This document shows, in pieces, positions 21,079-31,234 of a stretch of DNA of 64,000 nucleotides. The stretch lies in NCBI GenBank assembly GCA_018806915.1, contig JAGKQI010000051.1, positions 248,001 to 312,000 on the forward strand, read 5' to 3'. Made by a program: the position numbers and the translations under genes. The DNA comes from Phytophthora colocasiae (taxonomy: Eukaryota; Oomycota; Peronosporomycetes; Peronosporales; Peronosporaceae). Positions within the stretch are counted from its first letter, which is position 1. The number at the start of each line of letters is the position of its first letter. Below the pieces are notes generated by a model. That model searched no databases. It was not told the DNA's origin and saw nothing but the letters and a program-made list of their open reading frames with translations.

Positions 21079-22854
21079 ATGAAGATCATCGACAAGATTA
21101 ACGCCAGTGTGGAGCGCCAGGAGGTTTTCTACTCCTTCGAGTTCTTCCCACCCAAAACACCCGCTGGTGTGGACAACTTGTACGCGCGTATGGACCGCAT
21201 GGCGGCGCTGGAGCCGCTCTTTTGCGATATGACGTGGGGCGCAGGCGGCTCCAGTGCGCAGCTCACGCTGGAGCTTAGCGCCAATGCACAGAAGCTCAGC
21301 GGCCTCGAGATGCTCATGCACATGACGTGCACCAATATGGACGAGGCGGACATCAAAAAGGCGTTAGACCAGGCCAAGGACGCTGGTATTCAGAACATCC
21401 TCGCACTGCGTGGAGACCCCGTGCGCGGCGCCACCAGCTTCGATGAGTGTGACCGGGGGTTCTCGCATGCTGTGGATCTTGTTCGTTATATCCGTAAGAA
21501 TTACGGCGATCACTTCTGCATTGGCGTGGCGGGATACCCTGAAGGCCACGTGGAGAGTAAGGACAAGAAGGCTGATATTCAGTACCTTAAGGAGAAGGTG
21601 GATGCTGGAGCTGATTTCGTCATCACACAGCTCTTTTACGACGTGAAGGTGTTTGTGGACTTTGTGAAGGAGTGCCGTGCTGCTGGTATCACAGTACCGA
21701 TCATCCCAGGCCTCATGCCCATCCAGAATTACGGTGGTTTTGAACGCATGACGTCGTTCTGCAACACCTTCGTGCCGGAGGAGGTACGCAAGGCTCTGGA
21801 ACCAATCAAGGACAATGATGAAGCGGTCAAGGACTACGGCATGCAGCTCGGCATTACTATGAGCCAGCAGTTGATCGATGCTGGTGTGCCTGGCCTGCAC
21901 TTCTACACACTCAACCTCGAGCGTTCTGTGCGTCGCATTCTGGAGGGTCTTTCATCGCTTTCCAGCCGGGTTCCGCGTCGTGAACTGCCCTGGCAGACAT
22001 CGACGCAATCGAAGCGATCAGCCGAGAGTGTCCGTCCGATCTACTGGTCGAATCGACCCAAGAGCTACGTGCACCGCACAGCCATGTGGGATGAGTACCC
22101 GAATGGCCGATGGGGCAACAGCGAGAGTCCTGCGTTTGGTGAATTGACCGAATCACACTTTGCGCCCTCCAACACGTCCACGCCCAGAGAGCGCCGTGCG
22201 ATGTGGGGTGACGCTCCTGCCTGCAAGGAAGACGTTCGCCGCACGTTCGTACAATACGTGCGTGGCGAGATCTCGAGCCTGCCGTGGTGCGATGCCGCGC
22301 TGCACGCCGAGACGTCGACTGTCCAGCAGGAGCTCGCCGCTGCCAACTCCGCCGGATTCCTGACGATCAATAGCCAGCCCCGTGTGAACGGAGCGCTGTC
22401 CGATGATCCGATGTTCGGCTGGGGTGGCCCTGGAGGCCGCGTGTACCAGAAGGCGTACGTGGAGTGCTTCGTATCGCCTGAAAACATGAAAATCATCATT
22501 GATAACGCTGCCAAGAAGCGCTCGGTGCAGTACCACGCCGTGAACCTGAATGGCCACTCGTACTCGAACGCCAGCAAGTCAGCCGTGGCTGTGACGTGGG
22601 GTGTCTTCCCGAACAAGGAGATTCTGCAGCCCACGATCGTGGACAGCAGCAGCTTTTTAGTGTGGAAGGACGAGGCGTTTGCTCTGTGGATTAAGCTGTG
22701 GGCGTCGCTCTACGAAGACGGGAGCCAGTCGGCCAAACTACTGCGTGAGATCCATGACACGTACTTCTTGGTGAGCATCGTGGACAACGATTTCGTGAAC
22801 GGCAATATCTGGGAGCTGTTCGAGGCGTCGGTCTCCCCTGCCACTTCGCCGTAA
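21079..22854 (+). CDS. Methylenetetrahydrofolate reductase
   Basis: 591 residues without introns. The N-terminal half is the FAD-binding TIM barrel, with FEFFPPKT at 20-27, TWGAGGSS from residue 52, and HMTCTNM and LALRGDPVRG further on. It reduces 5,10-methylene-THF to 5-methyl-THF for methionine synthesis. The C-terminal half (from ~310, YWSNRPKSYV onward) matches the eukaryotic regulatory domain that binds S-adenosylmethionine, ending near WELFEAS. The long Ser-rich N-terminal tail of animal enzymes is absent. The start is the first ATG and follows a short leader. GC-rich third positions contrast with the flanking AT-rich DNA. Confidence 0.95.
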   Translation: MKIIDKINASVERQEVFYSFEFFPPKTPAGVDNLYARMDRMAALEPLFCDMTWGAGGSSAQLTLELSANAQKLSGLEMLMHMTCTNMDEADIKKALDQAKDAGIQNILALRGDPVRGATSFDECDRGFSHAVDLVRYIRKNYGDHFCIGVAGYPEGHVESKDKKADIQYLKEKVDAGADFVITQLFYDVKVFVDFVKECRAAGITVPIIPGLMPIQNYGGFERMTSFCNTFVPEEVRKALEPIKDNDEAVKDYGMQLGITMSQQLIDAGVPGLHFYTLNLERSVRRILEGLSSLSSRVPRRELPWQTSTQSKRSAESVRPIYWSNRPKSYVHRTAMWDEYPNGRWGNSESPAFGELTESHFAPSNTSTPRERRAMWGDAPACKEDVRRTFVQYVRGEISSLPWCDAALHAETSTVQQELAAANSAGFLTINSQPRVNGALSDDPMFGWGGPGGRVYQKAYVECFVSPENMKIIIDNAAKKRSVQYHAVNLNGHSYSNASKSAVAVTWGVFPNKEILQPTIVDSSSFLVWKDEAFALWIKLWASLYEDGSQSAKLLREIHDTYFLVSIVDNDFVNGNIWELFEASVSPATSP

Positions 22855-23475
22855 GGATGAGGGAAGGTGGATCGAGTCGAACAAAGTCAAGGAAGAGGAA
22901 ATTGTGGCTGAAGGCTGCGTGCTTGTGGTATTTTGTTACAGATCCCGTCCTCCCAGTCGCACAAGTGTTTGATACAGAAGATCACTTGGTGTCACTGGGA
23001 CGATGGGGAACCACGCAGCTTAAGCCACTTTTTACATGTTGAGGATGTTGCACTGGACTAGAGGAGATTGCCACACAACTAAAATGGCTACAATATCAAC
23101 CACTGCAACAACACCCCCCCAAAAATATTGTAAGGTAAAAAATCAAATATGGGCCGAGATAAAAGATGCTCGAATTACTCGGCATCTACTTATGCGTTGA
23201 CAAAAAGTGAGACAGTTTCTGAAACTTCGCAAACCAGAGATTTTTTCTCGATTTTTTGTAGTAGCAGATTAATGAAATTAAGCTCATGCCCGTGGAGAAG
23301 AAAAAAATCGACTTAATCAGTTTACGGCCGAATTTAGTCTTGCTTTCAGTATTGAAAGCGCTGAGTGAGTGTCATTTTTGTGACCGTTTGAGGTTTGGGT
23401 TATTCCACCCTCACCTTTTATATTTATACTTGTGATCAAGTTTCGACGGAAATTAACTTACGGAGGACAAACAGT
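22855..23475 (+). other. Intergenic stretch; possible relic exon at its end
   Basis: This is AT-rich sequence with a poly-C run near 23113 and no recognisable gene. The last ~80 bases carry an open frame (...INLRRTNSQVA across the hAT junction). It continues in the same frame beyond the hAT element at 32030 once one target duplication is removed (see 32030-32158). Confidence 0.35.
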
Positions 23476-23483
23476 CAAGTGGC

Positions 23484-23620
23484 TAGCGTTGGGCAGAATA
23501 AATGGCTGGTTAAAACCATAAATGGTTATAACCAGGAAAAAACCAGGAAAAAACCAGCCGGATTCGTGCCGAAAACTGCCGAAAACTCAAATCGGCCTAA
23601 TTCGGAGGATAGCGATGTTT
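23484..23620 (+). repeat. Left terminal inverted repeat of the hAT-like element
   Basis: Starts TAGCGTTGGGCAG and carries internal short repeats (AACCAGGAAAAA twice, GCCGAAAACT twice). It pairs imperfectly with 31911-32029. Confidence 0.75.
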
Positions 23621-23776
23621 TATTAATTCTTTACCTCGCAGCGGCCATCTTTTAGGAGGCCTCAGCCATGGCCGACGATGGCCCATTAGGGCGAAATGAT
23701 GAGGCCCGGACTCTCACTTTCCATTTCTCAGAAGAGCACTCGTTCCAGTCCACACCATGCCTCGACCGCAAAAGTC

Positions 23777-24188
23777 TGTAACGGGGTTACACGGCGCTGC
23801 GCGCCTTGGCTACAATAGGTGTGGTATACACCATCCAGGTCACAAGTCACAGATCCGTGTACAACACATAGTGTTTCTCACACGTCACACATGTAGCCAG
23901 TTGCTGGCTGTTAGCTCAGAGCCACACATTACATTTGATTAGGATTTAGTATGTTAGATACTAAATCCGTTACATTCAGGATTAGGGCAATAAAATAAAT
24001 AAAAATCAGTTTGCATTTTACATAATTAGTGTTAGTTCCTTTATTATAGGGACACTGATTGTGAGAGTCCCGTATTTAGTGGACTACTTGGTTCTTGTAT
24101 AGAACCGAAGGCTAGTGCCTTGCAAGCAGGACTCTACGAGTCAACCCAACTTCCTCTGTGCCGTGCACACCTACGCAGCCCCGCTGCA
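23777..24188 (+). repeat. 5' LTR of element 2
   Basis: 412 bp, TG...CA. It contains palindromic blocks such as TTTAGTAT-GTTAG-ATACTAAA and an initiator-like TTGCATTTTACATAATT at 24011-24027. It matches 31235-31645 with a handful of differences near its start. Confidence 0.93.
24011..24027 (+). promoter_or_regulatory. Initiator-like motif in the element 2 LTR
   Basis: GCATTTTACATAATT fits most of the oomycete initiator consensus TCATTYYNCAWTTT and lies ~220 bp before the gag ATG. A second copy is in the 3' LTR. Confidence 0.4.
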
Positions 24189-24208
24189 TCTGGTAGCACT
24201 TGTAGTCA
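24189..24208 (+). other. Primer-binding site of element 2
   Basis: Immediately after the LTR comes TCTGGTAGCACTTGTAGTC. A TGG complementary to a tRNA CCA end begins 2 nt inside. The same site, CTGGTAGCACTTTGTAGTC, follows the LTRs of the 40-61 kb family, so both families use the same tRNA primer. The tRNA species was not identified. Confidence 0.6.
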
Positions 24209-24245
24209 ATCCAACTCCTGAGTTGAAGACTGTTTCTCTGTGAGA

Positions 24246-25216
24246 ATGGAGCCAGAAGCATACGCTCACTTGACTCCGAGTCAGCGGGACACGCTTAACA
24301 AGCTTACGTCCTTGCTGGGCCCTGAAGGTATGGCGCACCTTGCGTCTCAAGGGCCGGAGGCCGTCAACGCGCGCCTGGAGGCATTTGCCTCGTACGAGAA
24401 CGCTCTCGTTGAGCACATTCAGCGGAATGTAAAAGGAGTTAATCCCGCTCCGAGAGCTAAGCCCGTCACGCTCAGCGTGAAGACCTTTCACGGGCACGAA
24501 GGAGAGAACCTCCTATTGTGGACCCGAGAGGTCGAGATGGCCATGGGGGCCGCTATGCTCCAGTTGGAAGGCCAACGCGTGGCGTTCGCCATCTCTAAGC
24601 TCGAAGGTCGAGCACGAGAATGGGCCTTGACGTCTGGGACGTCGGTAGAAATGGCCTTCCCACTTGGGGTGAGCTTAAGGCCAAACTTACGCAAGTATTT
24701 GCTCCACCTAACCAGGCGTATCGCGTGCGGTCACGCTTCCTCGCTTGCCGACAGGGCAAGAAGGACCTGGTGGACTATGTCCAAGAGCTGCGCACGCTCA
24801 TTGCCGGCATGGCTGCCGATCCTCTACCTGAGGTGGTCACTGTGACTATCTTCATGGAAGGTCTGAGAGCTGGCGTGGCCAGGACGGAGGCATTCCGTCA
24901 GAATCCTCGCACCTTCGAGGACGCTGTTAGCGTGGCATTGAATGCTGAACACAACTTTAAGTTGTCGAGGGTCGGTGCTAATAGCACAGGGTCCGGGGGA
25001 CCCGAACCCATGGACCTCAGCTATGCTGAAGATGAAGTAGCCGAGCTACGAGCTGCGGTGCAGCGTATGAGCACTCGTCGGTGCTACACGTGTGGTAGTC
25101 CCACACACCTGAGGCCCAACTGCCCTCTGCGCAAAGAGCGCGCCGGCCAGAATGGCCGCAACCCTGTCGCGGGTCCCGCTTTGGGCTCTGCCCAGGGAAA
25201 CGACGGCTCCCAGTAG
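24246..25216 (+). pseudogene. Element 2 gag (capsid and nucleocapsid), one frameshift
   Basis: Starts MEPEAYAHLTPSQRDTLNKL at ATG 24246. A one-base loss near 24662 moves the frame before the capsid-like block ELKAKLTQVF...RFLACRQGKKDLVDYVQEL. After GGPEPMDLSYAE, typical of chromovirus gag, comes the CCHC knuckle CYTCGSPTHLRPNC, then a Gly/Asn-rich tail and TAG at 25214-25216. The stop lies inside the frameshift-stimulating stem. Gag packages element RNA in cytoplasmic particles. Confidence 0.85.
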
Positions 25217-25236
25217 ACGCGGGGCGGTCTACTGGG
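25195..25236 (+). promoter_or_regulatory. -1 ribosomal frameshift signal, element 2 gag-pol
   Basis: The slippery heptamer G GGA AAC (25195-25201) lies in the gag frame. It is followed by a 7-nt spacer (25202-25208) and a perfect 10-bp stem CCCAGTAGAC/GTCTACTGGG (25209-25218 and 25227-25236) with an 8-nt loop. The gag stop lies in the 5' arm. Slipping by -1 enters an open frame that runs into the protease. Confidence 0.8.
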
Positions 25237-25695
25237 GAAGAACTGAGTTCTGCAGTGCGTGAGAGGCACTGGGGCTCAGCCCCGAAGAGCTCCGTGCTCT
25301 TGAACACGGAACGTGTGAGCGAGCAGGGCTTGCTGGTCGTCCATGTGGACGTGAAGGGCTTCGAGAAGCCGTGGATCGTGTTGATCGATTCAGGAGCGTC
25401 TGGCAACTACGTCAGACGCTCCACCGTTGAGGGTAGTCAGCAATATGCTGAGGCGCTTCGAGCGCGAAGAGGTGACACCGTCACTGTCCGTTCAGCGACG
25501 GGCGTCCGTGTCACGGCAGCCAAGGTCCCGATGGACCTACGGCTGAAGTTCCTGGACTTCGACAGCGTGGAACGCTGCTTGGTCTTGGACCTGGATTCGA
25601 GGTACGACCTCATCCTTGGTATGGCGTGGCTGGAGCGCCACGCGCCATGGATCGACTGGAGGTCGAAGACCTTAGGTGCTACGCACTTCTCCTAG
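25201..25695 (+). pseudogene. Element 2 protease region of pol
   Basis: This -1 frame, open from the slip site, contains the aspartic protease core LIDSGASGNYV (Asp codon at 25387) and the second signature DLILGMAWLERH. It then ends at a stop caused by a one-base lesion near 25680, after which the polyprotein continues in another frame (TSPSGALASHEPTSARK). The catalytic D-S-G is intact. It would mature the Gag-Pol polyprotein. Confidence 0.8.
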
Positions 25696-28600
25696 TGGAG
25701 CTTTGGCGAGTCATGAACCCACCTCTGCTAGGAAGCAGAAGCGCTATTGGCGCGAGCATCGAGCCGAGTCGGCAATGATGCTGGAAGTCGGTGTGTCCGA
25801 GTTAGTGGACAGCACCGAGTGCGAGGATCGCAGCCCTGTTGAGCGCATAGCGCTGGTTGGCAGTGAGTCAACGTGTGGGCAAAGCTCACGTAACCCGAGT
25901 GACGCCGGTCATGGACCGTCACTGGATGCCGATGGCATCGGGCCTTACCAGGCCGTGAACTGTGGGGCGGCACGTACTCCGTCGAGTGATACTGGTCGTG
26001 GACCAAGTCGATCGCTGAGTGTCTCTGACACTGGACCTGTTACGGTCATTGATTGTGCAGCGGCACGTACTCCGCTGAGCGGCATCGGTCGTCGACCGAG
26101 TGGATCGCTGAGTGTCCCTGACACTGGGCCGAGAGAGGCCGAAACTTGTGCGACGGCACGTACTCCGTCGAGTAGACGATCTTCGGCTAGGCGAAGACGT
26201 CGTAAGGCCCTTCGGGCGAGACGCTCTGCGTCTGAGTCATCCGTGACGTCAAGTGCCGACGCACCGGAGGGCTGTGGGCAGCTATACACTCTGGTTGATG
26301 GAGTGGGCGGTAGTGCCGAAGGCAGTGTCCTGCTGGACGACTTGCCAAGTGTTGACAAGCTCCTTGAGCTAGAAGAGATGTCCTTCGCCGACTTTGGCGA
26401 TGCCTTGAAGGCTGGCGAATTCGCCGAGGTGGTCATCGTTCGACCTGAGGAGGAGTTAAACTCGTCGTCCCTCGTTGACGAGTCCGTCTTGGCCGAAGTC
26501 AAGAAGGCGTTGAACGCCAGGAGTGGATCGGAGATCCTCAAGAATCCCTCGGATCCCTTCCACTCCTTGCTGAAGGAATATGGAGACGTTGTCTCGAAGG
26601 AACCACCGAGTGGCCTGCCTCCCGACCGAGGCGTTCGTCATGAGATCGACTTAGTTCCCGGAACTAAGTACTGCGTGACCCGACAGTGGCCTCTTCCTAA
26701 AGAGCAATGCGACGTCATTGACGCCTTCTTCCGTGCGAAGCACGCGGCGGGTCTCGTGCGCGAGAGCAAGTCTCCGCATTCCGCGCCAACGTTCTGTGTC
26801 AGAAAGCCGAATGGCAAGTGGCGTATCGTTCACGCTTTTAACAAGCTCAACACTGCCACGATTCCGGCGCAGACGCCGATTCCTAGGAAGGATGTTCTTC
26901 AGAACAACATGGTGGGTTGCACCATGTACAGTGCACTCGACTTAGTCGATGGGTACTATCAGCTGCTCATGCGAGCCAGTGATATTCCGCTTACAGCGGT
27001 GAGCACCCCGAGCGGTATGCTCTGGGAGTGGCTCGTCATGCCCCAAGGGCTCTCGAACGCGCCCGCAACGTTCAATCGTCTAGTGACGCAGCTGTTCAGG
27101 CCCCTACGGGCATTCGCACAAACGTACTTTGACGACGTGTTCGTCCACAGTCAGGCCGAACACGGCAAGACTGACGTTGAGGTGCACGTGGAACACGTGA
27201 GAGCTGTGCTCGAGTGCATGCGCACGAACAAGCTGTACGCCAACGCAGACAAGTGCGTCTTTGGCGCGGAAGAAATCCTTCCTAGGGTGCTTCATTGGGA
27301 AGCATGGCCTTCGTGCTGATCCAGCAAAGGTCAAGGCCATTGTGGATTGGCCGGTTCCCTTGAACCAGAAGGACTTGCGTAAGTGGCTGGGTTTGGCCAA
27401 CTACTTGCACAAGTACAGCGAGAACTACGCTGAGTTGGCTCGGCCACTGACGGATCTCCTTAAGAAGGATGCCGAGTGGGTATGGCGTGCCGAGCACGAG
27501 AATGCGTTCACTTGTATCAAGGATAGCCTGCTTCAGGCACCGATACTGGCGCTGCCAGACCCCGCTCGTCCGTTTATTGTCGTCTGTGACGCCTCTGACT
27601 TTGCCATCGGCAGTGCTTTGCTACAAGCGGACGCCGAAGGGCGCGAACGCGTCATTGCGTTTGAGTCGCGACAGCTCAAGGCTGCTGAGAAGAACTATCC
27701 AGTTCATGACAAGGAGCTACTTGCGATGAAGTACGCTCTCGTCAAATTCAGGGTTCACCTGCTCGGCTCCAAGCCGTTTGTGATCTACACGGATCATGCG
27801 TCACTACGCACAGCGACGCAGTCGCCTCACCTCTCGCAGAGGATGGCCCGATGGCTCTCCTTCTTTGCGGAGTATAACTTCGAGGTGAAGTACAAGCCTG
27901 GCAGGCAGAACGTCCTCGCTGACGCGTTATCACGTCGCCCGGACTATGAGTTATCTCATGTCACCTCGGTGACGTCGTCCGTGACGGACATGGTTCGAGC
28001 AGCGTACGCTCAGGACGACTCTTGTGTCGCGTTGCTCCAAGCTCTGGAGAGCGATGAGTTTAAAGACTCAAAGGTGACTCTGTCACGACGCCTAAAGGCG
28101 AGACTCCAACGCTACAGCCTGGAAGGCGGTCTGCTGTACTACAGCACGGGTCAGGATGACCCACCACGAGTGGTAGTTCCTCACGATGAGGATCTGAAGT
28201 ACCGTATCCTCTATGAGGCTCACGACACACCCACAGGCGGCCACCTCGGTCGCGAGAAGACGTACGGCTCGGTGAGCTCCATGTACTGGTGGCCGAAGAT
28301 GTACAAGTGGGTCAGCACATATGTGCGCACGTGCGAGACGTGTCAGCGGGTTAAACCCTCGCCGCATGCGGCTGCGCCTTTGGCGAGCTTACCTGTACCC
28401 TCTGGGTGTTGGCAGTCCATAAGTATGGACTTTGTGTTTGGCCTGCCGAAGGACTCGGCAGGCAACACGGGCGTGGTGGTCTTTGTTGACCGTCTGAGCA
28501 AGATGGCTCATCTAGCGGCTGTGCCGGACACCGTCGATGGTGCTGGTACAGCGACGATCTTCATCGATCGGGTCTTCCGCCAGCATGGGCTGCCTGAGAC

Positions 28601-29330
28601 CATTGTCTCGGATCGAGATCCCCGTTTCACGGGTCACTTCTGGACGTCCGTCTTCAAGGTGCTGGGCACTCGACTGGACATGTCCACGGCGGACCATCCG
28701 CAGACCGACGGTCAGACCGAACGCGTGAACCGCGTTCTGGAGGACATCCTCCGCAGCGTATGCGCTGAAACGCCGAAGCGTTGGAGCGCTATGCTCCCTC
28801 TCGTTGAGTTCTCCATGAACAATGCGGTGCATGCCTCGACAGGCTTCACCCCGTTCTACGTGAACGGCCTTGCGCACCCGCGCGTTCCGCTCACTCCGCC
28901 ACGCGGTAGCCTTGGGCTTGGTGGGGGAGAGGCTGTGCCGTCGCTCGACTCCGAGCTTGCTGATATCAGCCCTTCTGCTGTGCGTAAACAAGTCGATGAC
29001 TTCCTCTCGGTGAGATTGAGCGTATTACGCCGTGTACGTGACGCGATGGCTGAAAGCCAAGACGTTCAGAAGGAACAAGCGGATACAAAAGGTAGAAGCA
29101 ATGTATGGGAATTTAAGGTCGGTGACCAGGTTTTATTAAACGCTAAGAACCTACCTACACATGCAGTGTCAAATGTCTTTAAGACGAAATTGCGTCCGCG
29201 TTTCATCGGACCATTTACGGTCGTGGCCAAGAAGGGCCTGGCATACACGCTTGACTTGCCAAAGCGGATGCGAACACACCCGGTGTTCTACGTCGGCTTG
29301 CTTAAGCCATATCGGGACCCCGCGGGGTGA
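25696..29330 (+). pseudogene. Element 2 pol: linker, reverse transcriptase, RNase H, integrase
   Basis: A repeat-rich linker (25900-26180, degenerate units around ARTPSS-x-TGRGPS) leads to RT. RT begins near VRHEIDLVPGTKYCVTRQWP and continues with IVHAFNKLN, YSALDLVDGY (motif A) and TYFDDVF (27125-27136, catalytic). A one-base lesion near 27283 splits the frame. RNase H has VCDASDFAIGSAL and VHDKELLAMKYAL. Integrase has the HHCC zinc site (HDTPTGGHLGREK...CETCQRVK) and the DDE core (SMDFVFGL, IVSDRDPRF, QTDGQTERVNRV), followed by RPRFIGPF and HPVFYVGLLKPY. All catalytic residues are present, so the copy is recently dead. Confidence 0.9.
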
Positions 29331-29920
29331 GCGCGGAGGCGCTGGCACCGACGACACGTGCCCAGGCTGCGTCATCTGCAGCAGCAACGTCACCTGACCT
29401 CGCAACTCAGCGAGCTGAAGCTCCTGCTGGTGCAGGCGAGCAGTCAGGGACTGAGGACCTTCGAGCCAAGCCATCCGGCTTTCAATCTCCTCCATGTCAT
29501 GAGCGAGACGGGCATGCGAATGCCAAACACTCTCGACGTTCCCTTGAAGGGACTGAGTCTGACTCCGGAGAGTACCGATCGAGTGATCGAGTTGGTACCA
29601 GGCGCGATGCGACAAATAGCGCTCGTCACACTCATCGAGTACGGCGTTCCGCAGCGAATCGGCCTCCTCCGCCGTTGCTCGATGAGCAGGGGACTCCCCA
29701 CTACCACGTGGAGCGCCTGATGGCGCGGCGTCGCCACCGTAGTCAAAACCAGTATCTGGTGAAGTGGCGTGGATATCCTCATTCCCAAAACTCGTGGGAG
29801 TTTGAAGGGTCCCTGAGGCAGGACTGCCCTGACGTCGTGGACGCTTTTGATCGCGAAGATCGGGGGCGCCCGAAGGGCTCGAGGTCGACCACTCGGTCGA
29901 CACCCGCTTCTCACCACTAG
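29331..29920 (+). pseudogene. Element 2 integrase tail with chromodomain
   Basis: Directly after the integrase stop, in another frame, an Ala/Ser/Arg-rich linker leads to a chromodomain at ~29693-29860: HYHVERLMARR, QYLVKWRGYP, NSWEFEGSL and DVVDAFDRE. The aromatic cage positions Y, W and W are visible. Chromodomains steer gypsy integration to marked chromatin. The same DNA is read in the opposite direction by the antisense ORF. Continuation from the integrase would need a frame change at ~29320. Confidence 0.8.
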
Positions 29921-31085
29921 TGTGAGAAGCTGACGGACTAGCAGCCGAGCTCAGGCTCTGGTCCGTGGCTGGCACAGCCAGCGAGTCTCCCTCGGAGACT
30001 GAAGGAGCATCCTGCGAAGTAGGGATAGTGGCCTGAGAGGCGGGAGCCACTGCCGTCGTGTGACGAGGAAAGCGGCCGGGCCGCACGCGTATCTTCGCGT
30101 ACTGGAAGAGTAGACCTCGGGCGAGGCGGACGTCCACCTCGGCGCAGCTCTCCATGAGCCGGTCAAACGACGCGAGCTTCCGTGAAGCCTCGGCCCAGGT
30201 GGCCACATGGACCATGTAGTCCCGGGTGGTCTCTCCGGTTTGGAGCAGGAGTGGATAAGTCCTCATCTGAGGCACAGACTCCCGTCGCCGTTGCTTATCT
30301 AAGCGTTGCCGATACTCGGCGAGTGTGCACACCTGCGGGTCAGGAAACGCTCATGGAGCCCCTGTCGCTGCTGAGTCTCAGCCACCGTACGTGGAGGATT
30401 GCCTATGGCGTAACCATGCAGGTTTGGCTGCGCCATCAACTGCTTCACCTGCTCGGCAGGGTCGCGAGGCTCGAAGCCGTAGTCGCGCCGCGACGAAGTC
30501 CCCACGATGTCCCGTTGGACCGGTCGACGTGACTCTGGAGCACCGCTCAGGGAAGCCTCCTGTGCCTCATCCAGAGGGTTGGTGATCGCGTCTTCGACTC
30601 CCTTGAGTGACTCTGGCTCATCGCGAGCAGGAAGCGGTGGTGCGTTGCGCAACGCGTTGAGCACGAGGCTCGAAGGTCCCTCCGGGAACGGATTGGCTGC
30701 CGCAGCTGCCGAGGAATTGAGTACCGACGCGGATCGCGTGGAGAGCGCAGCTCAGATCGGGTCGTCCGAGGGCTCGCAGGAGCAGGAGACGCATGGGCAT
30801 CGCCCTGTTCGACTCCTCGTAGTCCACTTCGACCTCGCCTTCCTCTGTAGGAGAGCGACGTGGGTCGCGCGTCGGCGACGCTGTCGTGTACTGAAGGGTG
30901 AGCCACCGCTACCACTTGACGTCGGGCTGGCCTTGAACATCGCTCCGTAGCGAAGGCGAAACGCCGCGAAATACTCCGAATCGGAGAGCGTGAGAGGAGC
31001 CGAGGGCTCAGACCGGAAAGCGCTGAGGCGCTGGGGCGTAGACGCCTGGTCACTGGACACCTCAGGAGCGGTTGGCTCGCTGGGG

Positions 31086-31100
31086 AGAATTGAAGAATGT
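31086..31100 (-). promoter_or_regulatory. Initiator-like motif before the element 2 antisense ORF
   Basis: On the minus strand ACATTCTTCAATTCT matches CATTYYNCAWTTT in all but one position. It lies just inside the 3' LTR, at the upstream end of the antisense ORF. Confidence 0.5.
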
Positions 31101-31221
31101 GCTCGTTGAGCCAGCGCACCCGCGCACTCTCGTTGAGAGATTTCTTTTATCGGAAAGTTGCCGGTGACAGGCCTTGACAAGGCAGTTATGTCTACAGTTG
31201 TAGATACTCCGTATCCACGGT

Positions 31222-31234
31222 TTGGTGGGGAGGG
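31222..31234 (+). other. Polypurine tract of element 2
   Basis: TTTGGTGGGGAGGG directly precedes the 3' LTR start TGTAACGGG. Confidence 0.7.

Larger units (their letters stand above)
29169..31100 (-). pseudogene. Antisense ORF of element 2, frameshifted
   Basis: The minus strand carries long open stretches in a consistent order. Near 31090-30890 is SEPTAPEVSSDQ...EYFAAFRLRYGAMFKASP; near 30830 is an acidic DYEE stretch; at 30664-30299 is an Arg/Pro/Glu-rich part ending NPPRTVAETQQRQGLHERF; from 30332 is a long block TLAEYRQRLDKQRR...TRDYMVHVATWAEASRKLAS. This is followed by a Ser/Pro-rich stretch and a coiled coil around 29620-29400 (SLQGNVESVW...LHQQELQLAELRGQVTLLLQ). The frame ends at 29169, overlapping the chromodomain and integrase end antiparallel. 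No known family was recognised. Position and layout match the antisense ORF of the 40-61 kb family. Confidence 0.6.

Noticed and set aside
27261..27319. Programmed frameshift inside the RT of element 2
   Set aside because: No slippery heptamer is present at the overlap and the position differs from the family 3 break. It is most simply a one-base lesion.
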